The notes: a model not told the origin generated them from the letters alone. Numbered from the stretch's first letter, positions 37,170 to 46,736 are shown. The stretch is DNA of 64,000 bases from an uncultured Schlesneria sp. (GCA_903840265.1 CAIMFH010000088.1:26940-90939), one strand, 5' to 3'. Translations and numbers: made by a program.

Positions 37170-38528
37170 CTACAGCGATTTTAAGTATTCGAGCAGATCT
37201 CGTTTCTGATTTTCATCCAACACATTGGGGAACGTGTGACCCGCGGCACTTTTACCGGACAGCTTGGTATCGAAGTAGCGCCGCCGATGGGCAGTCGCCT
37301 TGACGTTCGCAGGAACTTTTTCGAAGGTCTCGATCTCCAACCCGACCTTATCGCGGTCGTAGCCATCTTCGGTTCGTTTCCAGACCACCGGTCGCTGGTC
37401 GGAGTGAAGCAGGTGCCAGAGCGTTGGGACCGAGCCGTTGTGAAAGTAGGGAGCACTCGCCCAGATGCCATCAAGAGGCGGTGCGACATAGCCCACCGGG
37501 TCCACTTCGACCGGGTCCTGGCCATAGTGGCTGAGCCAACCCTCTTTCAACCACATCCGAAACTTCGGCGTCAGCGACTTCCATCGCAATGGGTCTGTCC
37601 CGATTTCGTCTAAAGCGATCGTCTGCTGTTCGTATTTCCCTTGGGGTCCATAGGTGCCGTGACAGCGCGCACACGTCTCCTTGAAGACGCTTTCACCGCG
37701 AAGGGCCATGTCTCGATTGATTTCGTAGGGATACTTCGGTGGTTCGAGCGACTCGATCCACGCAAGTAAATCGGCAAATTCTGGCTCCCAGTCATTCAGC
37801 ATTTGCGGTGTCACCCGAGGAAGCAGGATGAATTGCATCAATGGCCGCGGGGTTTTCGGGGCATGACCATCGGCGTAAAGTGACCGCTTCTTTTTCACGT
37901 TCCAGAACGGTGGGGCATCTACATCGTGATGCAGCATCGGCGGGGTGCCACGCGTCAAATCCACGGTCATGTCGGGATTCCGCACTGCTCCAAGCGCGAT
38001 TCCGAAAATGACGGCGTTCGTTGTTCCATTGGTCGTGCCCAGTGGCAGCTTGAGAGATCCCAGATCGAGATGCGATAGCTTTTTGCCTTGAGCAATTTTG
38101 ATCATCCGCACGTCTTCGGTCAGCGTTTGCAACGCCGTATGGGAGTTTGGTAGTCCCGGGATGACTTGGCCTGCGACTTTTCCCCCATGGCAGGCCAGGC
38201 AGTTCATGACCCAATTGCCATTTTTGTCACCGATATATCCGAGCGCGGGCTTAGTCCCGGTCGTATCCTCCGGGTCCGGCGTCAGGCCGTAATAAGAGAA
38301 TGTCAGCTTTCGTTGGGACGCCGCATCGGCTTTGGCCGCTTCAGATCGATCAGGCTCGGGCCAGACCGTCCATAAGGCGTCAAAGACGCCATCGTCGAAA
38401 TCTGGTGGCAAATACTGATGCGTTCGCAGATTTTCATAGCCACGAATCGCAGAGGTGGATGGAGTCTCTGCCAGAACGGTCGAAGCGGCCAGACTCAGGC
38501 CCAAACAAATCAATGCTCGTTGCATCAC
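37170..38528 (-). CDS. Secreted di-haem c-type cytochrome, peroxidase/RoxA-related
   Basis: 452 residues. After a signal peptide (ALICLGLSLAASTVLAE) come two haem-binding motifs: CLACHGG (near residue 112) and CARCHGTYG (near 287). The conserved APPLDGIWASAPYFHNGSVPTLWHLL is shared with di-haem cytochrome c peroxidases and the rubber oxygenase RoxA. It is probably a periplasmic oxidoreductase that either accepts electrons or reacts with peroxide or oxygen; sequence alone does not decide. It is the first of a three-gene minus-strand run with the 2-hydroxyacid dehydrogenase and radical SAM genes. Confidence 0.85.
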   Translation of the reverse strand: MMQRALICLGLSLAASTVLAETPSTSAIRGYENLRTHQYLPPDFDDGVFDALWTVWPEPDRSEAAKADAASQRKLTFSYYGLTPDPEDTTGTKPALGYIGDKNGNWVMNCLACHGGKVAGQVIPGLPNSHTALQTLTEDVRMIKIAQGKKLSHLDLGSLKLPLGTTNGTTNAVIFGIALGAVRNPDMTVDLTRGTPPMLHHDVDAPPFWNVKKKRSLYADGHAPKTPRPLMQFILLPRVTPQMLNDWEPEFADLLAWIESLEPPKYPYEINRDMALRGESVFKETCARCHGTYGPQGKYEQQTIALDEIGTDPLRWKSLTPKFRMWLKEGWLSHYGQDPVEVDPVGYVAPPLDGIWASAPYFHNGSVPTLWHLLHSDQRPVVWKRTEDGYDRDKVGLEIETFEKVPANVKATAHRRRYFDTKLSGKSAAGHTFPNVLDENQKRDLLEYLKSL

Positions 38529-38664
38529 GTCCCCTTCTTCCCTGGATCAGCAGCGGGTGGCCACTGCGGCGGCCATCGCGCGAATCGTGCTTTCTTCACA
38601 ATCACTATCGTAGTCGGTGTCGGTCGGCTGACCAACCCGTCGTCAGGCGTTACAATGGTCGATT

Positions 38665-39786
38665 ATGTCAGGAAACTCATTTGGACAGTCGTTTCGTATC
38701 ACAACGGCGGGGGAAAGCCACGGCCCCGCTAATGTGGTGATTATTGATGGCGTGCCTTCGGGCTTGCCGCTATCCGTAGACGATTTGCTCTTCGATTTGA
38801 ATCGGCGTCGGCCGGGGCAAAGTCATATTGTGACGCAGCGAGACGAATCGGACACGCCGGAAATCCTGTCTGGAGTCTTCGAAGGCCGGACGACAGGAAC
38901 CAGCCTGGCGATTTTGATCCGCAATCAGGATCAACGCAGTCGCGATTACGGCGAAATCAAGGATTTGTATAGGCCCGGCCATGCCGACTACAGCTTCGAT
39001 GCCAAGTACGGCTTTCGCGACTATCGTGGCGGCGGCCGATCGAGTGCTCGCGAGACGACGGTGCGTGTCGCTGCCGGTGTCGTCGCCAAGAAATTGATCG
39101 AACAAGCGTTTGGCGGTCGTGTCGTGGGTTATGTCACACAGGTCGGTGACATCAAAGCTAATATTGGCAATCCTGAATCGGTCACGCTGGAGCAAGTCGA
39201 AAAGCTGCCTAATGGCGAACCCAATATCATACGCTGCCCCGATGCGGCGATCGCCGCGAAGATGGTGGAACTGATCGAGAACATCCGCAAAGAAGGGGAT
39301 TCGATCGGCGGCGCGGCCGAAATCGTGGCAACCAACATTCCCGCAGGGTTGGGCGAACCGGTCTTCGACAAGATTAAGGCGGATCTGGCCAAAGCACTGT
39401 TCAGCCTTCCTGCCGTGCTGGGAGTGGAATATGGGATTGGATTTGGCTGCGTCAACATGCGCGGCAGCCAGCACAATGACCACTTTATTCCTGATCCAGA
39501 ACATCCGACCGATGGTCATGCCGGGATCACCACCGACACCAATCGGCACGGCGGAATGCTCGGTGGAATCACGACCGGTCGCCCGATCATTTTACGAGCG
39601 GCCGTAAAGCCGACCAGCAGTCTGCCTCTAGAACAGCCGACGGTCACGCGTCAGGGTGAGGCGGCGACGATTCGAACCAAAGGCCGACACGATCCGTGCC
39701 TGCTGCCTCGCTTCATTCCGATGGCGGAGGCAATGGTCGCGATTGTCATTGCCGACCATTGGCTGCGTTGGCGCGGACAGCAGTAG
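38665..39786 (+). CDS. aroC: Chorismate synthase
   Basis: 373 residues. It converts 5-enolpyruvylshikimate 3-phosphate to chorismate with reduced FMN, the last step of the shikimate pathway. Signature sequences are plain: GNSFGQSFRITTAGESHGPA, RRPGQSHIVTQRDE, RPGHADYSFDAKYGFRDYRGGGRSSARET and the C-terminal HGGMLGGITTGRPI and RHDPCLLPRFIPMAEAM. The first ATG agrees with the family's N-terminus. A small YjbQ-type gene follows 26 bases later. No other aromatic amino-acid genes are nearby. Confidence 0.96.
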   Translation: MSGNSFGQSFRITTAGESHGPANVVIIDGVPSGLPLSVDDLLFDLNRRRPGQSHIVTQRDESDTPEILSGVFEGRTTGTSLAILIRNQDQRSRDYGEIKDLYRPGHADYSFDAKYGFRDYRGGGRSSARETTVRVAAGVVAKKLIEQAFGGRVVGYVTQVGDIKANIGNPESVTLEQVEKLPNGEPNIIRCPDAAIAAKMVELIENIRKEGDSIGGAAEIVATNIPAGLGEPVFDKIKADLAKALFSLPAVLGVEYGIGFGCVNMRGSQHNDHFIPDPEHPTDGHAGITTDTNRHGGMLGGITTGRPIILRAAVKPTSSLPLEQPTVTRQGEAATIRTKGRHDPCLLPRFIPMAEAMVAIVIADHWLRWRGQQ

Positions 39787-39812
39787 TTTCACCTACGGGA
39801 CACGATTTCAGC

Positions 39813-40241
39813 ATGAATTGGTTTCAGCACCAGTTAACGCTTCCGGCGTATCGTCGAGGCTTTCATTTGATCACTCGTCACATCGTGGAAGCGATTCCGG
39901 AACTGGCGACGATCCAAGTCGGATTGCTGCATGTCTTCATCAGTCACACCTCCGCGTCTCTAACGATCAACGAAAATGCTGATCCCGATGTGCAAACTGA
40001 CCTGGAGTCGTCGTTCAACGCGATCGCCCCGGAAAGCTTTCCCTATGTCCATACCTGTGAAGGTCCTGACGACATGCCAGCGCATGTGAAGGCCTCAATG
40101 CTCGGTAGTTCGGTGACGATACCGATCACGAAAGGGCGGCTCTGTCTGGGCACATGGCAGGGGATCTATCTCTGTGAACACCGCAACCATGGCGGCCAGC
40201 GTTCGCTGGTCCTCACCGTGCAAGGCCGCACTATAAGTTGA
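39813..40241 (+). CDS. YjbQ / UPF0047 family protein (secondary thiamine-phosphate synthase-like)
   Basis: 142 residues. HVFISHTSASLTINENADPDVQTDLE and the C-terminal TKGRLCLGTWQGIYLCEHRNHGG with its clustered His and Asp/Glu match the UPF0047/YjbQ family, which has weak thiamine-phosphate synthase activity in E. coli. The physiological role is uncertain. ATG at 39813 (MNWFQHQLTL) matches the family's N-terminus; the frame upstream overlaps aroC and does not. It may be cotranscribed with aroC. Confidence 0.9.
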   Translation: MNWFQHQLTLPAYRRGFHLITRHIVEAIPELATIQVGLLHVFISHTSASLTINENADPDVQTDLESSFNAIAPESFPYVHTCEGPDDMPAHVKASMLGSSVTIPITKGRLCLGTWQGIYLCEHRNHGGQRSLVLTVQGRTIS

Positions 40242-40316
40242 TATGATCCGGTTCTGATTGAGTGCTAGTGTTCGACGACTTCTGTAGCAACCGACGATCC
40301 TCTGGAATTTGAACTT

Positions 40317-42155
40317 ATGGCTCCGATTTCGTATCCGCAAACCTGGGACTTGGCTTCGCTGGCTCCCACCCCTGCGGCACCCGAGTTTCGTCAGAACCTG
40401 GATCGCTTCAAGGCTAGATTGGCTGAATTCGCCGCCTCCACGAATCAGTTGCCTGGCGTGAGCGCTGATGCAGGCGTTGTTGCTCAGTGGGTGAAATTGA
40501 TCGAAGACTACGAATTGCTCGATTCGCAGGCGACCGATCTGCGTGCGCTGATCGAGTGTTATGCCGCCGGAGATGCCGAGAATAAATCCTATCAACAGCT
40601 TCAGGCAGAGTTAGCCACATTGACCCCGCTACGTGAACAAGTCGCCACGAATATCGAATTCGCTCTGAAAGAGGCGACAGACGATGATTTCGCGGCGCTT
40701 CTGTCAGCGCATGCGACACTCAAGAAGAACGAATACTTTTTTGTGACGCGACGTCGGAATGCCGCGTTGCGATTGCCAAAATCTCAGGAATTGCTGGCCT
40801 CCGATTTGGCGGTTGATGGACTGCATGCATGGGGGCGGCTTTTTGATCGCTTGTCCGGTGCGCTGAAGGTCCAAGTGCAGGAACAAGGCAAGATCGTTAC
40901 GAAGTCGCCCGGGCAGGTTCAGTTCGATTCGAGTCAGCGGCAAGTTCGCGAGAACAACTTCTTCGCGGCCGACGCCGCGTGGTCAACGATCGCCGACACC
41001 TGCGCGGATGCGATCAACCACATCTCCGGTACACGGCTGACCACCTATCGTCACGTGGGGCTCAACGATCACCTCGTTGTGCCGCTTCGATCTAACCGGA
41101 TGACACGGGAAACGTTGGATTCGATGTGGTCGACGATCACGGCGCAGAAATCGGTGCTTCAAAAATATTTGGCGAAGAAAGCGGAACTGCTGGGGATCGA
41201 GAAACTGGCCTGGTACGACATCAACGCCCCGTTGCCTCAGTTGCCAGGCAGTGGCAGTGCCGATGAAATCTCGTATGACGACGCTTGCGAACAAATTATC
41301 GCCGCCTTTCAGCAGTTCAGCCCCGACTTCGGCAACTTCGCGCGGAAGGCATTGACTGAGAAATGGATCGAAGCTGAAAATCGGAAGGGGAAGCACCAGG
41401 GTGGCTTCTGCACCAGTTTTCCGGTCGCGAAGCAATCTCGCATTTTTATGACGTACACGAATAGTGCAGACAGCATGAGCACCCTCGCTCATGAACTGGG
41501 GCATGCCTATCATTCGTATGTGTTGCGGGATCAGCCGACGTTTCTCCAGGATTATCCGATGAACCTGGCGGAAACTGCGTCGACATTTGCCGAAGCGGTA
41601 TTGGGTGAACAGCGCTTTGGACGTGCTCGTTCCGACTATGATCGATTGCAAATGCTGGATGGTTTGCTGGGTGACGCTGTCGCATTCCTGATGAACATTC
41701 ACGCTCGGTTTCTGTTTGAAGATCAGTTCCATCGCGACAGGATTAAGGGTGAACTGACCGCAGAGCAACTCAACGCGTTGATGGAGGCGGCTCAAAAAAC
41801 GGCCTATCTCGATTCACTGGCCGACGGGGGCTGGAACCCTCGCTTCTGGGTTTCGAAGCTGCACTTCTATATTACGGGACTTCCCTTCTACAACTTTCCT
41901 TATACCTTCGGTTATCTGCTGTCACTGGGTGTCTATGCGATCGGGAAAGATTCCGGCGGCGAATTTGCGGACACTTATCGTAAGCTGCTGCTCGCTACAG
42001 GTTGCAAGGACGCCGAAGACGCGGTTCGATCCACTTTGGGATTTGACCTGCGTAAGCCGGACTTCTGGAACAAGAGCCTGAACATCATTGCGGATCGCGT
42101 TCAGCAGTTCGTGACATTGGCAGACGCAACACTCCAGAAGACTTCGGTCCTCTAA
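40317..42155 (+). CDS. M3 family oligoendopeptidase (PepF-like)
   Basis: 612 residues, typical length. Zinc site H-E-L-G-H at residue 392 (STLAHELGHAYHSYVL), with a downstream Glu in NLAETASTFAEAVL as the third ligand. GGFCTSFPVAKQSRIFMTY precedes it as in PepF. It should cleave short peptides in the cytosol; no signal peptide is present. The first ATG of the frame gives MAPISYPQTWDLASL, the typical W-D-L opening. A lipoprotein gene begins 25 bases after the stop. Confidence 0.93.
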   Translation: MAPISYPQTWDLASLAPTPAAPEFRQNLDRFKARLAEFAASTNQLPGVSADAGVVAQWVKLIEDYELLDSQATDLRALIECYAAGDAENKSYQQLQAELATLTPLREQVATNIEFALKEATDDDFAALLSAHATLKKNEYFFVTRRRNAALRLPKSQELLASDLAVDGLHAWGRLFDRLSGALKVQVQEQGKIVTKSPGQVQFDSSQRQVRENNFFAADAAWSTIADTCADAINHISGTRLTTYRHVGLNDHLVVPLRSNRMTRETLDSMWSTITAQKSVLQKYLAKKAELLGIEKLAWYDINAPLPQLPGSGSADEISYDDACEQIIAAFQQFSPDFGNFARKALTEKWIEAENRKGKHQGGFCTSFPVAKQSRIFMTYTNSADSMSTLAHELGHAYHSYVLRDQPTFLQDYPMNLAETASTFAEAVLGEQRFGRARSDYDRLQMLDGLLGDAVAFLMNIHARFLFEDQFHRDRIKGELTAEQLNALMEAAQKTAYLDSLADGGWNPRFWVSKLHFYITGLPFYNFPYTFGYLLSLGVYAIGKDSGGEFADTYRKLLLATGCKDAEDAVRSTLGFDLRKPDFWNKSLNIIADRVQQFVTLADATLQKTSVL

Positions 42156-42180
42156 AGAGATGACTACGGAAGAGGCGATC

Positions 42181-42789
42181 ATGATGAACTTGAAGCGAAA
42201 TGTGGTGTGGCTAATTTGCGGCATGGCCGCGATCGGTTGCGAAGACGCACAGAGACCGAGAGACGTTCCGATTGCCAAGGCTCCCGCTCTGGAATCGGCC
42301 AGCGAGATGCCAGCGAAAAAGGACGCCAAGCCGAAGACCGAACCGTACGAAGCAACGGTCGCGGGTTTCAAGTTTACAGTTCCAGCCGATTGGCAGGAGC
42401 AGCCTCCAAAGAGCCAGTTCGTCCTTGGCGAGTTCTCGATTCCGGGTGAAGGCGGTCCGGCCCGGCTGACGCTCTCATCGGCCGGTGGCGGGATTGAAGC
42501 CAACGTCGAACGATGGCGAGGGCAATTCAATCCAGGCCCTAACGATCCCGAAGCCCGCGAATCCGAAATCACACTCGATGGGAACAAGGGAACTCTGGTT
42601 GAGCTGGCTGGAACCTACACCGACATGTTCAGCGGTGGCACGCCCAATCGCAGTTGGCGCATGTTAGGCGTCGCCGTTCCGATGGGGCCGACAAACTACT
42701 TCGTCAAGCTGACGGGACCGGCGGCCATCTTGACCGCTCGACGGGAAGAGTTCGTAAAGTTCGTCGAATCGGCTCGACAAGCGAAGTAG
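42181..42789 (+). CDS. Predicted lipoprotein of unknown function
   Basis: About 202 residues. MMNLKRNVVWLICGMAAIGC ends in a lipobox, so Cys20 should be lipidated. The mature part has a charged Pro/Lys-rich linker (PAKKDAKPKTEP) and one beta-rich domain (FKFTVPADWQEQPPKSQFVLGEFSIPG, TYTDMF, YFVKLTGPA) resembling the PsbP/MOG1-like domain that planctomycete lipoproteins often carry. No named function. ATG at 42181 is preceded by GAAGAGGCG; an earlier ATG at 42160 lies outside the signal. It may be cotranscribed with the peptidase. Confidence 0.75.
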   Translation: MMNLKRNVVWLICGMAAIGCEDAQRPRDVPIAKAPALESASEMPAKKDAKPKTEPYEATVAGFKFTVPADWQEQPPKSQFVLGEFSIPGEGGPARLTLSSAGGGIEANVERWRGQFNPGPNDPEARESEITLDGNKGTLVELAGTYTDMFSGGTPNRSWRMLGVAVPMGPTNYFVKLTGPAAILTARREEFVKFVESARQAK

Positions 42790-43042
42790 CGGGTTTCAGA
42801 CGAAACGCCTCGTATCTGCACGGATTTCCGTTCTGATCAGTGGAATCGATTTAATCGGTACAAGCGAGGTCATCGAATTCGCTCGCCAGATTGCGGCGAT
42901 TCACGATCTGGAAACGTTGCAAAAATGATACATAATCGGCGCACCGGCTGATTCGTGGCCTATGTTTGCTTTTGGAACGATATGGCCTTCGCGACATCGT
43001 TCCTGACCTTGCATGGGCCACCCTTAGCCAACGACGAGTTGT
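42790..43042. other. Intergenic region before the receiver gene
   Basis: About 250 bases between two plus-strand genes. I see no gene and no strong hairpin; it probably carries the receiver gene's promoter. Confidence 0.4.
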
Positions 43043-43630
43043 ATGATGCATCCTGAACAGGATCTGCAGAATCCCCAGCCCACGGAACGGCGACGCCATA
43101 TACTGGTGGTCGACGATGATCCGCTGTTCCGTAGTTTGATGGTGGGAGTGCTGCGACGCGATTTTGATGTGACCGTTGCGTGCGATGGTGCCGATGGGTT
43201 CTATCGAGCACTGGATTGCAAGCCTGACGTCACTGTTCTCGATCTGCAAATGCCTGGCTGGGATGGGCTGAAGACCCTGCGAGCATTCCGCGCCCATCCG
43301 TCGCTGGCCGAAGTCAAAGTGATGGTCCTCACATCCGATTCCAGCCGCGAGACGGTCTTGGCCGCCATTCACGCTGGAGCCGACGACTACACAATCAAGA
43401 CTGCGTTTTCCCGTGATGAATTCCGCGTGAAGCTGGATCGGCTGACGCGACATATTCGGAACGAGACTTCCATGGACACGATCATCGCCAAGGTGATGAC
43501 GGCCCCAGAACCGACTCGTTCTTCGGCGGCCGACGGCCAATCCGATGCTTTGTCAGCCATTAGCGATCGACGAACCGGCTGGTCCGGGTCCAACGAACTG
43601 CTGCAGGAAGCGATCGACGCCTGGGAATAG
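43043..43630 (+). CDS. Response regulator with receiver domain and short C-terminal tail
   Basis: 195 residues. The receiver covers about 18-140: ILVVDDDPLFR (acidic pocket), Asp67 in VTVLDLQMPGWDGL, Thr/Ser in VLTSDSS and Lys in TIKTAFSRDEF. The last 50 residues (MTAPEPTRSSAADGQSDALSAIS...) are low-complexity and contain no recognisable output domain. No kinase is adjacent, so it is an orphan. It ends one base before the end of the convergent isomerase gene. A doubled ATG begins the frame. Confidence 0.85.
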   Translation: MMHPEQDLQNPQPTERRRHILVVDDDPLFRSLMVGVLRRDFDVTVACDGADGFYRALDCKPDVTVLDLQMPGWDGLKTLRAFRAHPSLAEVKVMVLTSDSSRETVLAAIHAGADDYTIKTAFSRDEFRVKLDRLTRHIRNETSMDTIIAKVMTAPEPTRSSAADGQSDALSAISDRRTGWSGSNELLQEAIDAWE

Positions 43631-43631
43631 C

Positions 43632-44585
43632 CTACGCGAATGCCTTCTTCAGCATCGCCAGACTCTTCGGGATGGCTGTCGCGGGGGCTTCTTTGCCTTC
43701 CATCTCCAATGAGATGTAGCCTCGATAATTGTGCTTGCGCAGGATTTGCGCGACTTTCGCATAGTCGATGTCGAGTGAATACCACTCGCCGCCACCAAAG
43801 TAGGTTTTCGCCTGGACGAGAATCGCCTTCGGTGCCAGGACGTCCATTTGCTCGTACATATTCTCCAGGAAGTTTCCTGTGTCGAGCGTCGCTTGCAGCC
43901 ACGGCGACTTGATCGCGTCCAAAACTTTGATGACGCCCGTCGCTTCGCGGCCAAGCCCCCAATGGTTTTCCAGTCCCATCACGACGCCCAGCTTTTCGGC
44001 CTTGGGCAACAACGCTTCAAAACTGCGAATCACCCATTCGAATCCCTGCTCGTCCGAATAGCCCGGCAGCCGCGGTTCGATCCCTTTGTTGGCCATCAAC
44101 TCGTCGAAGTCTTTACTGGTGCCCCACCGGCCCGTGTTGACTCGGATCGTCGCAATCCCCAATTCGTGGGCGAGCTCCAGGCAACGTGTGGTGTGTTCGA
44201 TGTTCTTTTGTCGTTTTTCGTCATCAGGAGTCACAAATCCCTGGTGAGTCGAGAACCCCATCAGGTCCAGTCCCAATGAGAACGCTCGGCGCTTAATGCG
44301 ACCCAACAGCGCATTGTCGACGGGCACTCCTGCCGCCTTCGCAGCCTCTTCCATGTGAACATGCAGGATTTCGACACCATCAAACCCCATGTCGGCAGCT
44401 TGCTCAAGGCAGGACTCAATCGGAGTCGGTTCGCCTCGGAAGTGCCAGAACGAGTACGTCGAGACGCCAATCCGGTTCGGGTATACGACAGTCCGCTTTG
44501 GGGCTTCGTCCGCTTGAGTCAGCCGCGGCAATGTAATGGCTGCGCCGGCACTCAAACCGATCATATCACGACGGGAGATCTGCAT
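43632..44585 (-). CDS. Tat-exported sugar phosphate isomerase/epimerase-like protein
   Basis: About 317 residues. The N-terminus MQISRRDMIGLSAGAAITLPRL is a twin-arginine signal. The TIM barrel of the xylose isomerase-like family follows: GVSTYSFWHFRGEP, MGFDGVEILHVHM, TIRVNTGRWG, GLENHWGLG and LQATLDTGNFLENMY, with acidic and His residues placed to bind a divalent metal (E in GLENHW, D in TLDTGNF). This gives probable sugar isomerase or epimerase activity in the periplasm; the substrate is unknown. ATG at 44585 is taken because it starts the Tat signal; longer frames do not fit. Confidence 0.88.
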   Translation of the reverse strand: MQISRRDMIGLSAGAAITLPRLTQADEAPKRTVVYPNRIGVSTYSFWHFRGEPTPIESCLEQAADMGFDGVEILHVHMEEAAKAAGVPVDNALLGRIKRRAFSLGLDLMGFSTHQGFVTPDDEKRQKNIEHTTRCLELAHELGIATIRVNTGRWGTSKDFDELMANKGIEPRLPGYSDEQGFEWVIRSFEALLPKAEKLGVVMGLENHWGLGREATGVIKVLDAIKSPWLQATLDTGNFLENMYEQMDVLAPKAILVQAKTYFGGGEWYSLDIDYAKVAQILRKHNYRGYISLEMEGKEAPATAIPKSLAMLKKAFA

Positions 44586-44695
44586 CTTTAAGCACTCGTT
44601 GGATGTGGAAACCGCGAATTTGTTGTGACACGTTCTTCTAAGAGCTGGTTTCCGGCCTATTCCTTGATCCGGAGCGTACCCGCATCTACGAAAAA

Positions 44696-44726
44696 CCGCA
44701 GCCCGCCAATGATGGACGGGCTGCGG
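44696..44726 (-). terminator. Intrinsic terminator of the small cytochrome gene
   Basis: CCGCAGCCCG (44696-44705) pairs perfectly with CGGGCTGCGG (44717-44726). On the minus strand the hairpin is followed by five U residues (AAAAA at 44691-44695 on the plus strand), giving a classic intrinsic terminator about 75 bases after the gene's stop. Confidence 0.85.
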
Positions 44727-44799
44727 CAAGTCTATTGAGAAGTCATGTCCCGGTGGCCGCGAGCGCTGCGGTTGATTCGGGACACGTGTCTCATTTCGA

Positions 44800-45159
44800 T
44801 CAGGGGTTCTTGCCTGGCAACTTGCCGTCCTTGATCAGGTCGCCGAAGGTCTTGCCTTCGGTGCTGCTCTTGCCAGCTTCGGCCTTCTTCAGGGCTTCGA
44901 CAATGGCCTTTTCGTCTTTTTCATCTTTCTTCGACAAGCCTTCGCCCATGGCCTTGCCATAGTCATTACGGTTTGTCTTCTTTTCGCCGAAGTGACAGAT
45001 ACCGCACTTCGCGCCTTCCGCCGCATCCTTCAGAGCGGGGTATGTCGCGTTGAAGGCCTTCAAGTAGCCAGGACGAGCCTGAGCAGCTTGAGGTGCACTC
45101 ACCAGGGCGGCTCCGACAAAGGCCACGCCACAGGCAATCCACGTCCAACTCTTCCGCAT
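44800..45159 (-). CDS. Small secreted c-type cytochrome-like protein
   Basis: 119 residues. A signal peptide (TWIACGVAFVGAALVSAPQAAQA) is followed by a single haem motif C-G-I-C-H (residues 52-56) in AAEGAKCGICHFGEKKTNRNDYG and a Lys/Glu-rich C-terminal helix (KKDEKDEKAIVEALKKAEAG) ending LIKDGKLPGKNP. Probably a mono-haem electron carrier or a soluble haem domain; a distal Met ligand is not obvious. It has its own terminator and seems monocistronic. Similar tiny CxxCH proteins occur in planctomycetes. Confidence 0.8.
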   Translation of the reverse strand: MRKSWTWIACGVAFVGAALVSAPQAAQARPGYLKAFNATYPALKDAAEGAKCGICHFGEKKTNRNDYGKAMGEGLSKKDEKDEKAIVEALKKAEAGKSSTEGKTFGDLIKDGKLPGKNP

Positions 45160-45470
45160 GAACTGTCTCCTAACCGTGTGACTGTCAAATGACGGTGCGG
45201 CCTGGTTTGGACGACTTCATTGTCGACCCAGTTTCCAGACCAGAACGTTCGAAATCCTCAGTGGATGCACACCGCCCGTAACCACGCGAGATTAGACGCA
45301 CGTGACCAGGTCATGTCAACAGTGGCCGACGTGACTTCCCGTAACTCAAGCCATTGCCTGCCATCACATATCGAATCACGTTAAACTGTCGTGAAGACTT
45401 CGAAAACAACAAGATTCCAAGTGTCCTGCGACAGGTGTTGCGTCCCGCTTCTCATGCCGAAAAGCTTGCT
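45160..45470. other. Intergenic region between divergent small cytochrome and sulfatase genes
   Basis: About 310 bases. No gene with family resemblance or codon bias; the frame from 45354 is only an upstream extension of the sulfatase. It must contain both promoters. Confidence 0.4.
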
Positions 45471-46736
45471 ATGTCGAGATCCACAAGATTCGCCTGTCTG
45501 ATCCTGGCATTTCTGCTCTTAAGTTCGGCCGTTTCAGCCGGCCCACCGAACGTCGTTGTCATTCTTGGGGACGATCAGGCATGGACTGACTATGGGTTTC
45601 TGGGCCATCCGGAAATTAAGACGCCGCATCTGGATCGATTGGCGAGCCAGAGCGCCTGTTTTACACAGGGATATGGTCCGACCAGCCTGTGCCGGGCAAG
45701 CTTGGCCTCGATTATCACCGGCCTCTATCCACACCAGCACAAGATTGTCGGCAATGACCCTCCCAAAGGGACGGATCGAGCGGAGATGCTCAGACATATT
45801 CGCCGTGCGCCGACTCTGCCAAAATATTTGGGCGACGCGGGTTACGTTAGTTTTCAGAGCGGCAAATGGTGGGAAGGCAGCCCTGCGGAAGGGGGTTTCA
45901 CCGCCTTCATGAGCCACGGTGACCCTGCGAAGGGTGGCCGCCACGGCGATGTCGGATTGAAGATCGGTCGCGATGGAATGCAGCCCGTCTTCGACTTCAT
46001 CGATGGGACGAAGGGAAAACCGTTCTTTCTGTGGTACGCACCCTTATTGCCACACTCGCCGCACAATCCACCGCAACGGCTGCTGGCGAAATACACTCGA
46101 GACGGCAAACCGCTTCCAATCGCCAAGTACCAAGCGATGTGCGAATGGTTCGATGAAACGTGCGGTCAATTGCTCGAGCACCTCGATCAAAAGCACCTTG
46201 CGGAAGACACGATTGTCGTCTTTCTGGCAGACAACGGCTGGATTCAGCAACCAGATTCCGATCAGGCTGGTCCCAAGAGTAAGCGATCCCCGTATGATGG
46301 TGGGTTGCGAACGCCGATCCTCCTCCGCTGGCCAGGCCATATCGTCCCGCAGCGAGTTGAAACGCCGGTGAGTTCGATCGATATCCTGCCGACTGTTCTC
46401 GCCGCTGTGGGCATCACTCCGAAAGAATCACTTCCCGGAATCGACCTTGCAAAAGTTTCCCGTGGGAAATCAGATCGGACGACATTGTTCGGTTCCACAT
46501 TCGATCACGATGTGGCCGACATCGACCGTCCCGAAGCCAGCTTGCAGTATCGGTGGTGTCGCGAGCATCAATGGAAACTGATTCTGCCTCAAGATGCAGC
46601 CAGTCGACCGGAACTGTACGATCTGTCACACGATCCCCGCGAAGAGTCCAATCTGGCTGCTTCGAATCCGGATGTCGTCGATCACTTAACCAAGCAGATC
46701 GATGCCTGGTGGGCAGTTCCGAAGAAGGCGAATTGA
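45471..46736 (+). CDS. Secreted sulfatase
   Basis: About 421 residues. A signal peptide (MSRSTRFACLILAFLLLSSAVSA) leads into PPNVVVILGDDQAWTDYG, the metal-binding Asp pair of sulfatases. The catalytic cysteine is Cys74 in PTSLCRASLASIITGLYPHQH, the C-x-A-S-x4-I-T-G variant of C-x-P-S-x-x-x-L-T-G, to be converted to formylglycine. KWWEGSPAEGGF and VVFLADNGW are other conserved pieces. It would desulfate a carbohydrate or other ester outside the cytoplasm; planctomycetes are rich in such enzymes for marine or plant sulfated glycans. The ATG at 45471 gives a proper signal peptide. folD follows after 14 bases. Confidence 0.92.
   Translation: MSRSTRFACLILAFLLLSSAVSAGPPNVVVILGDDQAWTDYGFLGHPEIKTPHLDRLASQSACFTQGYGPTSLCRASLASIITGLYPHQHKIVGNDPPKGTDRAEMLRHIRRAPTLPKYLGDAGYVSFQSGKWWEGSPAEGGFTAFMSHGDPAKGGRHGDVGLKIGRDGMQPVFDFIDGTKGKPFFLWYAPLLPHSPHNPPQRLLAKYTRDGKPLPIAKYQAMCEWFDETCGQLLEHLDQKHLAEDTIVVFLADNGWIQQPDSDQAGPKSKRSPYDGGLRTPILLRWPGHIVPQRVETPVSSIDILPTVLAAVGITPKESLPGIDLAKVSRGKSDRTTLFGSTFDHDVADIDRPEASLQYRWCREHQWKLILPQDAASRPELYDLSHDPREESNLAASNPDVVDHLTKQIDAWWAVPKKAN

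Noticed and set aside
38770..39549. Long minus-strand frame of 259 codons inside aroC
   Set aside because: It lies wholly inside a well-supported gene on the other strand, has no family resemblance, and its amino-acid pattern is that of antisense of a GC-biased gene.
40983..41795. Minus-strand frame of 270 codons inside the M3 peptidase gene
   Set aside because: Antisense shadow of the conserved peptidase, including its HELGH region; no protein-like features.
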